Shown here: positions 1 through 12,300 of the stretch, in pieces
Layout: each line of letters starts with the position of its first letter
Numbering within the stretch: the stretch's first letter is position 1
Origin: Phycomyces nitens
Taxonomy: Eukaryota > Mucoromycota > Mucoromycetes > Mucorales > Phycomycetaceae
Direction: 5' to 3'
Length of the DNA: 64,000 nt
NCBI GenBank assembly: GCA_022702545.1
Contig: JAHRBC010000001.1
Location: 8,928,001 to 8,992,000, forward strand
Made by a program: the position numbers and the translations under genes
Notes under the pieces: model-generated
Seen by the model: the letters and a program-made list of their open reading frames with translations, nothing else
What the model was told of the DNA's origin: nothing
The model's database searches: none

Positions 1-329
1 ATTGATTGAAATGTGCTCATTTTCTTTTTTGCTTTAAAAAATTGAGTTGGTTCGACTAATCTCTTGTAAAACAACAGGGCAATTGAACGATCAATCGTAT
101 TGCCAATCAATGATATATATACATATTCACTTGCAAACTCATCTTGACTATGGTCCAAAAGGACATTTTTATATTCAATTTGCAAAAGCAATCGAGTCAA
201 TTCACGTGATTTCATTCGCTGTTGGCCAGCCAGGATGATTTTGGGTTCAAAGGAATAAATGCAAACCAAAAGAGCATCTTGTAAAAAAAAAACACACATA
301 CATACATACATCTTTTTTTCTTAGAGAAA
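1..329. other. Upstream region of the Get5-like gene
   Basis: AT-rich sequence with no convincing gene. A palindromic CACGTG-type E-box lies near 204 and a small CATA repeat near 297-311. It presumably holds the promoter and 5' leader of the gene that starts at 330, but no clear TATA box is visible. Confidence 0.4.
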
Positions 330-1056
330 ATGGTTGAAGAATCGCAGTTTATTCAGAATTACCTTGGGGCTCTTTCATCACGGTCTGTTCGTTTCGGACA
401 AGACTTTAACCCTCGAGCAATTCTCCACCTGAGACTAAAGGTATTGATGAGTATTTGATTAGTTATTGCATTCCAATCACAAAATACAAGGGTAAACAAA
501 CGAATTGATGCATATTAGAGAAAACCCGATAGCTCTGCAAAGATTGAACCTGGTAAAATGAGCCGATTGCGATGCTTCTATTATCTAATCTCTTTATCCC
601 ATAGAACCCAAGGTGCTCAAGACCACAAAGGATGATGATGAAGAAAACTTGCAAGTGACCATCAAGATTGTCAAGCCCGCATCTCAGTTTGTTATTGCTC
701 GCCTGTCGCCCGACGATACCGTGGCTACCCTTAAAAAACGCATCTACCAGCAGCAGAGCGCGTACCCAGTCGGTCGCCAGCGTCTCTTGATACGTGGAAA
801 AGTATTGGCTGACAACAAAAAGTTGAGCGACTATGGTGTCGCTGACGCGACTGTGATCCATCTGATGCTCTCGGCAGCACCAAAGACTCCAGTAGAGGAT
901 GTGCCCATCACTGGTCGCTTTGGTGTCTCTCTGGCTACCGAGCAGACGATTGATAGCCCTGATTTCTGGAGTGCATTGGAGGCCACAGTGGGATCAAAAG
1001 TGTCTGCCCAGGACACACCCTTGATTATGGACAGATTGAAGCGAGCTCTTGCTTGA
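330..1056 (+). CDS. GET5: Get5/Mdy2-like ubiquitin-fold protein
   Basis: Two exons, 330-440 and 613-1056, give 184 residues. The intron 441-612 is GT-AG and phase 0, and using the AG at 611-612 is what keeps the frame. Residues about 5-30 (FIQNYLGALSSR region) resemble the Get4-binding N-terminal segment of Get5. Residues about 50-126 form a ubiquitin-like fold: a beta-strand start, an LKKRI helix, an RLLIRGKVLADN strand and a final VIHLML strand. The last 50 residues (FWSALEATV) match the short C-terminal dimerisation segment of the family. Known Get5 proteins act with Get4 and Sgt2 in the cytosol to hand tail-anchored proteins to Get3. The family call rests on the combination of N-terminal segment and UBL; another UBL4-type protein is possible. 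The stop lies 120 bp from the convergent gene ending at 1179. Confidence 0.72.
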
Positions 1057-1178
1057 ATTTGATTGTGGATTTTTGCCATTATAAGCATTTTATATGTTAT
1101 AAAACAATGTGAAATATGGAATCTATTACATGTATAAAAGATAAAGAGTGGAATAGGAAAGTAGGGATGGAAGATATT

Positions 1179-3421
1179 CTATGATTGATGTAGGTCGGAT
1201 GGAATGATAGGACTGGTGGGATTGGTAGGACTGGTGGGCTGAGCATCGATGGACATGGCCTCAAAGTCCTTTGTGATGTTTGGCGATCCCAGCCCACTAC
1301 TGTTGGGTCTATGTTTAAGGAGATATAGGACACGATCACGGTGAGAGAGTGCTGCAGCCGCGTCTTTTTGAGCATTGGAGTTCTGCTCGGGATTGCTGTG
1401 GCCACTATGGCTGCTGTGGCCACTATGGCTACTGTTACTGCTGCTAATCGTCGATGGACGACCAATCAAGATATTTGGCTCTACAGGCTTGGCTATCGAT
1501 ATCCGTTTCGAGGCCATGTCTAGAAAGTTTGTAGAGGATGGGCGAACCATTGATTGTCGCTTGGATGCCATGCTTGAGGGTCGTTCTAATCGCTTGGTCT
1601 CTTCCAATGTCTTTCGACGTTGTTCGGCTGCCTGAGATCCATGTCTTGGATTCTCTTCGCTCCTTCTCTCCAGCCTTGTGGACCGCGAATGGTGCCCGGT
1701 GGCTGTAGAGACGGGCCGCGATTTAGACCTTGTAGGCGATGGCATCGAATCAATTGGTTTGAACTTGCCAAGTTCGGCTGCAGATGATCTTTGAGACAGC
1801 CGGCTTGGTCGAGAAGGAGGCTTTGGAGCACTACGAGGGTTTTCAAATTGTTTGTAGGCAGCTGGAATTTCAGGTGAAGGTGGAATAGAAGGGGTTTGCA
1901 AGGGTAAAGGGCGTGAGACGCGTGCCTTTTCGACTGGAATCTTACGACGACGTTCGTTTGGTGTACTGAGTGTGGGTATCGGAGGTACAGGAGGAATTAT
2001 GGTAGTGGTGGAACGTGCACTTTCAGAATAGGACTCTGACCGCCGCATCCACGGACGCTCTTCATCTTCTTCGTCTTGTTTATCGCTGTCATCATCGTCA
2101 TTGTGGTTATAGCGAATGTTTTTAGCATTATATGAGCCGTGTATTTCTATAGACTTTAGACGGTTTGGAGTAAGGGACACACGCATGGTGTTTCCAGAAC
2201 GGATCAAGTCCTCAAAATCAACCACGGGTGTGTCAGGATCATAGACCGAGATGATTGTGGATCGAGACCTGGGTGGGATTCCTTCTACACCAAGCAGAGG
2301 CCGGGCATCTTCTAAATAAATATAAAAATAAATATTTTTTTAAATGGAAAAAAAGCCAAGATTGCTTGGACTAATTGCAAGGTTACTTTGTACTGAAGGC
2401 GGGCGTCTGGGAGGTATCCGGGGTGACAGAACCGGTGGGTCCTCTTCGTCATACACCAAAGGCTCTGCTGGGGCCACATCGATTGGTGGTGCGATGGCTG
2501 GAAGAGCGAAATTAAATATTAGGTTCAACTGAAACGCAAGGTGCAGATGTGGACATTCCCCACATGTATGATCTTCTTACTGGACTGATGCATCGATTTC
2601 CTGTACATCGTACTCGACGGTCTGCCCGATGATGAAGAAGAAGACAAGGATGGATGGGATGCATTGTAGCCAAATCCAGTAGCTCGTTTCTATAGTCCAA
2701 TGTGTGTGTGTGTAAATATATCAGGTCATCATCAGCATCAGCATCTTGTATACAAACACACCTCTAGATTTTCACGCAACGCAAACCGATGAAACAGTTC
2801 GCCCACTTGGCTATCATCCGACAGAGCCCAAAACACTTCTTTTACTCTGATATTGTCAGTTGCCTGGTTGTCGGCCATGCGCCCAATCGTGGTTAATAAA
2901 TACTCGGCAATGTGTTCAATAATAGTCGTGAGATATATGACCAAGATGGGAGAGATGATGTCGTCTTTGGGTGATTTTTGGGGTTCTTTCCCGTCTTCAT
3001 TCTTGTCTGCCAAGGTGCAGTAATCTAAACAGCTGTGACGAACAAGGGGAATGATGCGGTCCATTGGAAACGCACTGTCGACACCCAAGAGTCTCATTCG
3101 CTCATATGCCTCATAGTCTATTGGCTCTGTTTCGGTAAATGTCTTGACTTCTAATTCAGCTTCGACAATTGCGTTCTTTCCGAGTGAAGACGGAATAATG
3201 GCAAATAAGGCGAGCTTAATGCGGGATAGGTCGAGTGAGAGAGAAGTGGAGAGTAGCTGAAGAACGAGCTCATCGATGAATTGGTTGATGGTCTGGAGTG
3301 CATCTGTCGATACACGATAAGGTCCAATCTCGGCAATAATGGCATGTGCAGCCCTGTGGCCAACATAACGATAATCTACAAGTTGTTGAGCCAAGAAGGT
3401 TAGTTTGATAAATCTAGGCAC
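1179..3421 (-). CDS. Fungal histone-fold-like protein with disordered Ser/Pro-rich tail
   Basis: Four exons on the minus strand, 3421-2762, 2689-2581, 2497-2387 and 2311-1179, join in frame to about 670 residues. The first 225 residues are helical and well ordered. A first block (LVDYRYVGHRAAHAII) and a second (TTIIEHIAEYLLTTIG, then VKEVFWALSDD and LFHRFALR) read like two halves of a histone-fold pair separated by an acidic linker. I recall similar proteins of unknown function in other fungi. The remaining 440 residues are low complexity: poly-Ser, Pro-rich PPVPPIP, many RPSS and SxSR motifs, and an acidic DDDDSDKQDEEDEE stretch, suggesting a disordered regulatory tail. No ATG opens the first exon in frame before an upstream stop, so a short 5' exon is missing. 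One option is ATG at 3528 with an acceptor inside the annotated exon near 3375. Function is unknown. Confidence 0.62.
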
Positions 3422-4029
3422 ATGAACCGGTTCTCGGTTTTATTGTATGTTTAATTGTTAACAGTATAATTGTATATATGTATAAATAAATAAATATAAA
3501 AAAAAGGAAGAGTTTAACCTTTGGTCATGAAGGAATCTAGTATTGAAAAAGATGTATATTATATTATATAAAAATATAAATATAAATATACTGGTTGGAG
3601 TAACAAAAAAAAGATATGGAAAAGAATGGCTTGAAGAAGCCCTCAGGAGAATCTATTAATAAAGAGGAAATATAAAGAAAATTCAAATAACTATAGTTCT
3701 ACAATCAAATACACGCACACAAAGAATAAATAAATAAAGTACTGTTTGGCTGTTTCTTTGTACCTGATATCTTTGGTTGGCTGATTGATTTTCAGTCTCT
3801 GATGACCTAGAAGGGCAATTGAACCGCAAAACACCAAATTACCTGATCAACCACCAATAAACCACAGATCTGTGCTTTGATTGGTCACATCTACAAGTTC
3901 GAAAAAGGTGAGTGTGTGGCTGTAGGTGTGACTGTTTCTATTTTTTTTCCATTTTTCCAAGCATGTTTTCTACCTTGAACGATTGTAGTCTCTTGCTTTC
4001 TCTTTATCCTTACTTCCAATTTGAAAACC
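3422..4029. other. Divergent intergenic region before GMP synthase
   Basis: AT-rich spacer between the 5' end of the minus-strand histone-fold-like gene and GUA1. It must carry both promoters. A pyrimidine-rich tract (about 3930-4020) directly precedes the GUA1 start. The missing first exon of the minus-strand gene probably lies in the first 120 bp. Confidence 0.4.
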
Positions 4030-5871
4030 ATGGCTGAAGCACAACTCCCCCAGGTGAACGAGATGTTCGACACTGTCCTTATTCTGGACTTTGGATCTCA
4101 GTACTCTCACTTGATTACCCGTCGTGTCCGTGAGATGGGTGTCTACTGCGAGCTTTTGCCCTGCACCCAAAAGATGTCTGAGCTCCACTTCAAGCCCAAG
4201 GGTATCATCCTGTCAGGCTCGCCCTACTCTGTCTACGACACTGATGCTCCCCGTGTCGATCCCGCTGTCTTTGAGTCTGGCGTCCCTATTCTTGGTATCT
4301 GCTATGGTCTCCAGGAAATGACCAACTTTATGGGTGGCAAGGTTGAAGCCTGCGATCACCGTGAGTACGGCCATGCTATGCTCAGTGTTATCAAGCACCC
4401 CGAGGTCCCTCACGCCGACAAGTTGTTTGAAGGTCTTGGTAACGAATTGAAGGTATATTTGATAAATGGTGATAGATCCGAATATACCATCTCAAGTGGG
4501 ACAATTCGTTTGGGTTTATATTTGTGTGTGTTATCTAAAATACCCTTCTTGGTATATTTCCTGCATTTTGTCTATATGCAAAATAGGTCTGGATGAGTCA
4601 CGGCGATCAGGTCGCACAAGCTGCTCCTAACTTCTTGGTTATCTCAAAGACCAAGACTGCTCCCTTTGCAGCAGTTGTTCACGAGTCCAAGCCCTTCTAT
4701 GGTACGCGTAGTCTACTGCATGCATAACAAGTGCTAACCCCATTGCAGGTATCCAGTTCCATCCCGAAGTCACTCACACTGATGATGGCCAGGCCGTCTT
4801 GAAGAACTTTGTCGTCAACATTTGCAAGGCCGATGCCTCATGGACTATGGTACGTGCAACATATCTATATCTCCAACCATTAATCTCTCTACTTCTTTAA
4901 AGGATGCCTTTGTTGATAAGGAGATTGCCCGTATCAGAAAGATTGTCGGTCCTCACGGCCGTGTTGTTGGTGCTGTTTCTGGTGGTGTCGACTCTACCGT
5001 CGCTGCCAAGCTTATGCACGAAGCCATCGGTGATCGTTTCCATGCCATCTTGGTCGACAATGGTGTTATGCGTCTCAATGAGTGCGAGAACGTCAAGAAG
5101 ATGTTGGGTGACAAGATGGGTATCAATATCAAGGTCAGCGATGCTGCCGACCTCTTCTTGGGTCGTCTCAAGGGTGTCACTGATCCCGAGACCAAGCGTA
5201 AGATTATCGGCAACACTTTCATCGAGGTCTTTGAGGCCGAGGCTGCCATTATTGACAAGGAGTGCGGTGGTGAGATTGAGTACCTTCTCCAGGGAACTCT
5301 CTACCCCGATGTCATTGAGTCCATCTCCTTCAAGGGTCCCTCTGCCACCATCAAGACTCACCACAACGTTGGTGGTCTTCTCGAGGACATGAAGCTCAAG
5401 CTTATCGAGCCCCTCCGCGAGTTGTTCAAGGATGAGGTCCGTGCTCTCGGCAAGATTCTTGGTCTTGATGATGAACTTGTCTGGCGCCATCCCTTCCCTG
5501 GACCAGGTATTGCTATCCGTGTCTTGGGTGAGGTTACCAAGGAGCAGGTCGAGATTGCTCGTCTTGCCGACAACATCTACATTGAGGAGATCAAGAAGAA
5601 CGGTTACTACCGCCAGATTGCTCAGGCCTACGCTGCTCTTTTGCCCATCAAGGCCGTTGGTGTCATGGGTGACAAGCGTACCTATGAGCAGGTTATTGCT
5701 CTCAGAGCCGTTGAGACCAAGGATTTCATGACTGCCGATATCTTTGCCAGTGCTGAATGGTTCGTCTGCCTCAAGCGTATCAGTTCCCGTATCATCAACG
5801 AAGTCAAGGGTGTCAACCGTGTCGTGTACGATATCAGCTCCAAGCCCCCCGCTACTATCGAGTGGGAATAA
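4030..5871 (+). CDS. GUA1: GMP synthase (glutamine-hydrolysing)
   Basis: Four exons, 4030-4452, 4587-4701, 4749-4849 and 4903-5871, give 535 residues, the usual length. The enzyme converts XMP, ATP and glutamine to GMP, the last step of guanine nucleotide synthesis, in the cytosol. The N-terminal class I glutamine amidotransferase has its nucleophile at Cys91 in GICYGLQEM and its His184/Glu186 pair in FHPEV. The ATP-pyrophosphatase P-loop SGGVDS is at 239-244. The GMP synthase C-terminal dimerisation domain follows, with the conserved PGPG motif and the terminal PATIEWE. All introns are GT-AG, 47-134 nt, in the first third of the gene. The start ATG is followed directly by the conserved [12 protein letters not shown] region. 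Codons are strongly biased to C- and G-ending forms (GTC, AAG, GCC), unlike most neighbours, consistent with high expression. Nothing is broken. Confidence 0.97.
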
Positions 5872-6239
5872 GTCAGTGCACGCCAGTTTAATAGGCTGAC
5901 TAAAGAGGCACAAACTACAGGGTTCGACCAAAAAAAAGATATTGGTCAAATTTAGTCATGTTTATATTCTCATAAACCCTTGCTTTTTGCATTCCTCACA
6001 ATCTTCAAATTCAATAGACTCTAATACAATACAAAGCATACAAAACAATAACTCTCGTGGCAGCTACAAAAATAAGAGCTTTTCAGATGAAAGGCATATA
6101 ATGGTTGGCCCTTTTTTTTTAGTGGGAAGAATGTACAAATAACAGTTTCTTTTTTTGAATTCTGAAAAAGAGTTCAAGAAGTGTTAAAAGAGGGGGATAT
6201 TTTGGTCAGCCACTCCACTTTGAGATAGGCACCATATGC
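5872..6239. other. 3' flank of GUA1, no gene seen
   Basis: AT-rich DNA carrying the presumed 3' untranslated region of GUA1. Short open frames show no recognisable protein. Confidence 0.35.
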
Positions 6240-6480
6240 TTAATGGTATAAAGAAAACCGTCATTTGGAGTAATGGATCCTATTATTCGGTTCACAAGAG
6301 AAGCAGACGTGACAATGTCTGGCGCTAACCAAGAGGCATATAATACATATTGCTTGACTCTAAAGGTTCAAGAAGGCAGTTGGTCTTTGATAGTTTGGGT
6401 ATCTCTGGTCTTTATTGATGGAAACATGTATAGACCAAAGTATACAAAGGTACTGTTCATATCTCTCTCTTGCTTTGGTT
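6240..6480 (+). mobile_element. Tc1-like transposase fragment
   Basis: A short frame contains LVFIDGNMYRPKYTKVL, which matches the segment of Tc1-type transposases where a strand ending in a DGNM/DG motif is followed by YxxIL, next to the second catalytic Asp. No N-terminal helix-turn-helix, no third acidic residue and no terminal repeats are seen nearby. It is an isolated relic and separate from the longer copy at 6820. Confidence 0.4.
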
Positions 6481-6819
6481 TCTATATATCAAAAAAAAAG
6501 TAAATGAGACTTTTATGATGTGTTGACTTTTTGTCAACTCATTTAGTTCGCGGCTTGGTTTACGCTGTGGATTGAACGGTATCGGTTTTCTTGGATAACC
6601 GGACATTACATAACCAACCTTTTTAGGTGTATCCTGTAGTTACTTTACCCCACTCAAGTACCCTACATGTCAAAACCAAAACCATATTAACAAAGCCTTC
6701 ATTTCACCAGTTGAAAGCCAATTCAAAAGAACCACATTTCACTGTGAGCTTTCATAGTTTTTTTTGTGGAGGAATTGTTTTCGTTTATAAGACTAGTCAT
6801 TTATTGGGAATCAAGTCAT

Positions 6820-7755
6820 CTTGGATATCTTTCAATCAATGATTAAAATGGTCACCAAATGTTGGAATGAAGCTGAAAAGACAGCGTCAAAGACTAGGTC
6901 AGCAAGACCTAAAAGTCTCAGCACTACTGTTAAAACTGCCCTTTGTATGAGTATAAGGCGCCATACTTTTGAGAGCTATGGGTATCACCAAAAGAATTTG
7001 ATGCTTGCTGGTATCATTGTATGTAGAAAGACAGTTATCGATTATCTTTAGGAAAATGGGGTTTCTTATTTTATACCAGTGTCCAGACCAAGACTGATAC
7101 CTGAACAGAACAAGAATTGGCATTGTTGGACAATATTCCCGGATCAACTTGGCAATTGAAGACTGGAAAAGAGGCATATGGTCAGATGAATTCAGCTTAT
7201 AGTAAAGGGCAAAGATTCTGACCCATCTGTGCTTCGTAAACTTGGAGAACGTTTAAAGGATAGACACATGCTTCAAACTGAGAAGCTTGGAAAAGATTCA
7301 GTGATGGTGTGAGGCTGCTTCTGGTAGAGAATTTAAACCTCTAACCGTGCTTGATGACTCTGTCGATCAAGATGTGCATGTCAACTGTTTGTCACAGGAA
7401 ATCAATCCTTGGTATCAAAAAAGTTGAATGATGACCATGGTACCATTTTTACATTCTGATATGGTGTCAACTGCCATACTGGTTCCTACAAGACATGGTG
7501 GAAAAACAATTGTAGATCAAGTGTTTTGACTACTAGCCATCTCAAAGCCCTGATTTGAATCCAATTGATCGTGCCTGGAAGGCTATAAAAGACTGTATTG
7601 CAGAGCAGAGGGTACAAATCAACAATCCTAAAGATCCCAAGGCCTGTATCGCCAAGGAATTGGAGAATATGGATTCTGAATTCGGCTCAAGGCTTGTTGC
7701 AATTATGCCCAATAAAAGCAAGGCTGTAATTGCTGCTCGTGGTGGAAACACTTGA
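6820..7755 (+). pseudogene. Decayed Tc1/mariner-family transposase
   Basis: Reading the plus strand with frame changes gives a Tc1-type transposase in the correct order. There is an N-terminal part (RPKSLSTTVKTAL, then AGIIVCRKTVIDYL), a centre (LGERLKDRHMLQTEKLG, then MV-stop-GCFW where the family has MVWGCF, then VLDDSVDQDVHVNCLSQ), and the end (DGVNCHTGSY, then NPIDRAWKAIKDCI, ending GGNT). The NPIDRAW motif is the family's NPIE(H/R)xW around the third acidic residue; here Glu is Asp. Several stops and frameshifts, including TGA where Trp is expected, mean it cannot encode a working enzyme. No clear terminal inverted repeats were found by eye. Confidence 0.75.
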
Positions 7756-9540
7756 TATTAAATATTAATTATTATTTTTTATTTTCAATATATATATATA
7801 TACTATTAACTATTGGAATATAAAGTCTCGAGTTTTTACAATAAACAGATTTTTTTTTAAAAAGATTATGCGTATATTTTCAGGGTGAAAAGCTTCTCTA
7901 ATTTTGCAATGAACTTTTATCTGTAAAGGCTGTTTTACTGTCGCATTAGATGCTTTGTGCTAACGAGTGTTGGTGTTTATTTATTTATAAAGGATTTCGG
8001 TTGTGAATCTGCCAGATGAACAAATCTATTGCAATGATCAATTCTTTAAATAAATAAAAAGGCAAGACGAATAAAATACCAATGCTTCCAGACCATTTAG
8101 AACTACAAACGGTGGCTCTAGGGATTAAATTAAAGCCAATGTGGGCTTTGTTTAGGGAGAAAGGCATTGCGAGTGTACGGTCGTTCAAACCCACCGTGTT
8201 CTTTAGCAGCTGATTATCAGGTGTCTCGGCGGTTTTAGTAGATATGAATAATAAATAAGCGGACGATTAGATACGTACAATTAGGGCTGCTTTATTGTTG
8301 TAAACTGTAAAGACTATCAAGCTATTCAGCATTTCAGGATAATAATAAAGGGTCTACCATTTGACCCGTCTTTTTCAGTTCTATAGACATAACCACAAAG
8401 TTCCTTTTCAAAAAATTCCCGGGGGGTCCCTCTGAGGGTGTGTAACATGTCCTGTCTGTTTATCTTGATTTTATTGTAAACAGTGCGTTGAGCCAAATCA
8501 TATCCATCATTTATCTTGTTTTTGTTAATAAATCACCAATAGATATGATTATGGTGACGAGATGTTTCTGGTCAGCAAGAATTATAGGCATTTTTGAGAC
8601 TGAATTGGATAATGATGGTTTGAAAGAAAGGATCAAGAGACATTGTCATTATTCTTTTATTTAAAAAAAAGGGTCTGGGACATATAGTTTTGTTAAAATG
8701 TCTTACAATTAAAAAATCTTGTGTAATGGAGGACAAGTGTAACTTTGAATGTATTGAAAATGTTTCAATTGTGGTTCTGGAAGAATCAGCAAGTCTTGTG
8801 CGGTCACCAAGGAAACGAATAAATGATTACAAATTGTGTGAATATCAAATATAAAAAAAAAGATTCTTCAATGCGAATTGTTTTGAACTCTAGGACCAAA
8901 ATGGCGCTGGAATTGTCTTGAAAGACCAGGTTGGTGGGTCTGGTTGGACTGAAAATTAGGCTTTTGAGAATATACATTGAACCAGATTTGAAGGTTGGTG
9001 GAGAAAGACATTGAACTGTGCCTTGTAGGACAAGACGATAGATATACTGTGAGGGTATCTTTCAGACGGTAAAATCCGAGATAGAATATATTATTTCAAA
9101 GCACAATGCATTTATTCTGTGCTTGAGAAAATAATGCGGACCAAATGGAGTACAAGTAGATTACCTCTTGTTTTACTTGGAACCGGTTTCAAACATTATG
9201 ACTTGTGTGTTTTGTGGCGTTTGATGGCCATACAAAGGTGTACGTGATTGATATTTTTATGGAGCTTAGTCGGCAGTCTATCAATAGATAAGGATACAAT
9301 TGTAGCTAAAGAGTAACTATGAGTACACGATGATCTTTTGGAAATCCAATTATTTTTAGGATTTCTTGTATTCTGTACAAATTCCCATTATTTTTTTAAA
9401 CATATTCTTAAAATAGGCCAATTATATTTTTTAACAAGATAAAAATTTCCACTTAATTCATGGGGCAATCTGAATTTATTTGTTTTCTTTCTCTCTTTGT
9501 ACTTTTTCTTCTTCTTCTTCTTCTTCTTGTTCTTCTCCAC
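7756..9540. other. Gene-free AT-rich stretch
   Basis: About 1.8 kb of AT-rich DNA with only short frames. The minus strand near 7985-8194 has a weakly coding-like frame with no recognised domain. Just before 9541 lies a CTT-repeat pyrimidine tract (9508-9532), probably part of the promoter or leader of the next gene. Confidence 0.35.
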
Positions 9541-10462
9541 ATGGTTCAAACATTAGAGCTGCCAATGCTTTCGCTGGCTATGCCAAATATCCATAAGCTG
9601 GATTCCATTACAACCGATAGTCTTTCTTGCATGTGGACAGGTAAGATATTTAATTAGCTGAATCATTCTAACCAGCCCAGTGTTTTCAAAATGCAAGGAA
9701 AACCTCGAAAACGGTCGTCGATTAGAGAACCTCAGCTGGCGTCTCTGGTATAGAGAATCCGCAGTAGTCCACGATCGACGTTGTGTAACAGACCAGCCAG
9801 AGACGACAATACATACAGAGGATTCTCCTTTGCCCAGTCTTAGTTCTACAGTTGGACCATCGACTCCAATAGACGCAAAACCATTAAAGCACGTCTCACC
9901 GTCATCATTTAAACGCATGCTGACCTACCTTGGATCGCCCACAAACCCAATCCACCCACAACCACCCTTAACCTCACTTCCTCTATCTCTGACGCCACCC
10001 ACCAAATATACTTCACCTATCATCAAACCAATCTCCCTCCCCGCACAGCGCCAACGTAGCAGCAAATTCTTTATTCGCTCCAATGAAGACTCTGAAGACG
10101 AAGACGATCTTGAAACAAGTCAAGGTGAAATAGAAGACGACGTTTGGCAGGACGATGATGAATGTGTTACAGTCTCAGATGACTGTGAATCTGCTTATCA
10201 ACGCGAATTCAAAAAGCAAATCGTGCGTTCCGATAGGCCCAAATGTCCCTCCCTGCTGTCTCGCCTCCTTGGCAGCCAATGCACCACCACGCGCCCGATA
10301 AGAATTACTGGCACCCTTGTAAAACCCTCTGACACGACGTCGAACAGCATTTCCGATAGTCTACGTGATTGCATTGATTGGGAACATCGGCAGAACAGGT
10401 TTAACGGTGTACTGAATTCACCAGCCAGTGCTTCATATTCAGAAAACATTCAGTGGTGGTAG
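9541..10462 (+). CDS. GATA_AreA-domain (DUF1752) protein without zinc finger
   Basis: Exons 9541-9640 and 9681-10462 give 293 residues. The 40-nt intron ends at the AG of 9679-9680, the only choice that restores the frame. Across the junction the protein reads CMWTVFSKCK then NGRRLENLSWRLWYRE, the hallmark of the fungal GATA_AreA domain found at the N-terminus of AreA-type nitrogen regulators and in many fungal proteins without a zinc finger. The rest is Ser/Pro-rich with an acidic patch (NEDSEDEDD, residues about 145-155) and no zinc-finger cysteines. A second weakly conserved block lies at CPSLLSRLLG. Related proteins are linked to glucose or nitrogen repression, for example Reg1-type phosphatase regulators; applying that here is inference. 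It is the only intact host gene between 6 and 15.9 kb. Confidence 0.72.
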
Positions 10463-11139
10463 TTTTCAACAAAAAAGTACATAAGCTTCATTAGACATAC
10501 ATGTCTCTCTATATATTTATATAATACATAATAACCTACCTACATTCTAACTAATATTTCTCTGCTTCTTCTTTTGCTTTACATATACATACACCTTGAA
10601 TATATTACATATATAAAACACGGATGTTTATAACAACATTCCATCCTTTATTTTTTAAAAACGACATCATCACCCTTGTCAATAATGATTTTCTCAATCG
10701 TCAAGCACCACAGAAGCCAAACTTTGAAATACCAAAGGCAACCAAGATTTTTTCCCATATATCAATTTTACACATCCTTCAAATGGTAAAAAATCCAAGA
10801 CTGATTTGCGTCTGTTCAATAATTCAATCGGCGTCCCACAACACACCCCTCCCATTGTAAAACTTGCAATTCCGCAAACTCACATTCATCTCACAGATTT
10901 TCCACAAAGCAGCAGGTTGCTTCAATATCTGGCAATCACCAAAAGAAAATATTTTCTTTGTTTTTGTTCAACAAACCATGCTTGAAAAACTTATGTAAGG
11001 AAACATACAACATTTGATAGTAAAAAAAAAAGAATGTGTGTATTAAAGAGATTCAATATCTTGGGTAAACCCTTTGGTTTTTGATTTACACCATTTGTCA
11101 TTTCATGCAATAATGCGTCTTGCATACTTTAACAGCTAT
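10463..11139. other. 3' flank of the GATA_AreA gene, no gene seen
   Basis: AT-rich sequence with short frames only. No domain, RNA gene or clear repeat recognised. Confidence 0.3.
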
Positions 11140-11320
11140 TGTGTTCCACTCTTTGTTGCTTGTTGGAACTGGTAATCTTGCCATCATCACCATCATCATA
11201 CGCTCAAGATAAGCCTACAAGTTCTCAACAGGGCTGAGGTCTGGGCTATTTTGCGGCTGCACCATTACCAAGATACCGTGGCACATTTTTATGCCCTCAG
11301 CCAGCTTTTAACTGATTGAA
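11140..11320 (-). mobile_element. Tc1-like transposase fragment (third-acid region)
   Basis: On the minus strand the segment 11221-11262 reads QPQNSPDLSPVENL, the SPDLNPIEN-type motif around the third catalytic acidic residue of Tc1/mariner transposases. Only this C-terminal piece is recognisable. It lies just downstream of the longer decayed copy at 11390-12300 in the same orientation, but its motif duplicates one already present there, so it is a separate relic. Confidence 0.5.
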
Positions 11321-11389
11321 AAGGAGAGATCTCAAAGACAAGATGATAAACGTATATATTATTAGAATAAAGACAATTAGGCTTAATAC

Positions 11390-12300
11390 CGAGTATGTCC
11401 ACCTCTGGCATCAATTACTGTCTAGAATCGGTTTTGCATATTGACTCGCAAATACGAAACAATCTCAAGTGTGATTCTCTTTTACTCTTGTTGCAGTGCA
11501 ACCTTTAAATCATCAACATTATTGATTTTGTCATTCTCTTTAATCATTATAGTCTCAATAACCTACCAGATATTCCAAATGGGGGTTGAGATCTGGACTA
11601 TGTGCTGGACAGGACTCAAAACCTCGGATTCCATGGGACTCTTTCACTACTTTGCATAGGACCCACAGTGTGGCCAACTAGCACTGACTTTTTAAAATAT
11701 AAATAAATATCATGTTTTTTCTTCTTCTTCATTGATAGATTTTGGGGCAATGAGAGGAAGTTGTAAAGTGTTTCCATATTGGCCTTGATTCGCATTGCCT
11801 TTAAAGAAATACAAATGACCCGAAACCACCAGCTTAGAAACAGCTCAAGATCATCACCCCACTTTTTTTTGGTTGGTCCCTTGGTCCCAGACACTATACG
11901 TCTAGTGTTGCATCGTTTACCACCTCTTTTAATAACTCTGGCTCCTCCATCATTGCCTTTCTCTGTAAATCTCAACTCATCAGGGCAAATGACATGCTCA
12001 TTAACCCATTCCAGTTTTCTTTGCCTGCATCTTTTGGTCAAGGCCGACTTGTTCGCTGACATATATTAAAAAAAACATATACCCAAACACCCAAGAAAGC
12101 TGGTTACAGTATCTCTACAGACGCCTATTTTTATCAGATACAAGACGACTCTCAGATTTTTGCATGAGGCAGATGGGTCATTCCGTACCACTTGCATAAG
12201 GTGTCCGTCTCTCGGTCCTCTCGTCATTTTTTCTTGGTCTTCCAGATTATATTATCGGCTTAAATTACCCGGTTTACTCTAGACGTCTAATGATACTTTT
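11390..12300 (-). pseudogene. Decayed Tc1-family transposase
   Basis: The minus strand can be followed through nearly the whole transposase with frame changes. The order is a DNA-binding linker (GRP-type RPRKNDERTER, then HLMQVVRNDPSASCKNL), VCRDTVTSFLG, QRKLEWVNEH, CPDELRFTEKGNDGGARVI, and at the end AHSPDLNP near 11590. The RxDESRF-type motif is altered to CPDELRF. Frameshifts (one near 12205) and stops rule out a product. GNDGGARV is shared with the copy at 30362-31384, so both belong to the same lineage. Confidence 0.7.

Noticed and set aside
40..62. GGTTCGACTAATC resembling a tRNA B-box
   Set aside because: No A-box or acceptor-stem pairing at the right distance.
4897..5949. Long open frame antisense to GUA1 (about 350 codons)
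   Set aside because: It is the mirror of the strongly biased GUA1 codons; the protein has no domain and GUA1 is certain.
6522..6538. GTTGAC/GTCAAC small hairpin considered as a transposon end
   Set aside because: Only 6-bp arms, no matching copy near 7760.
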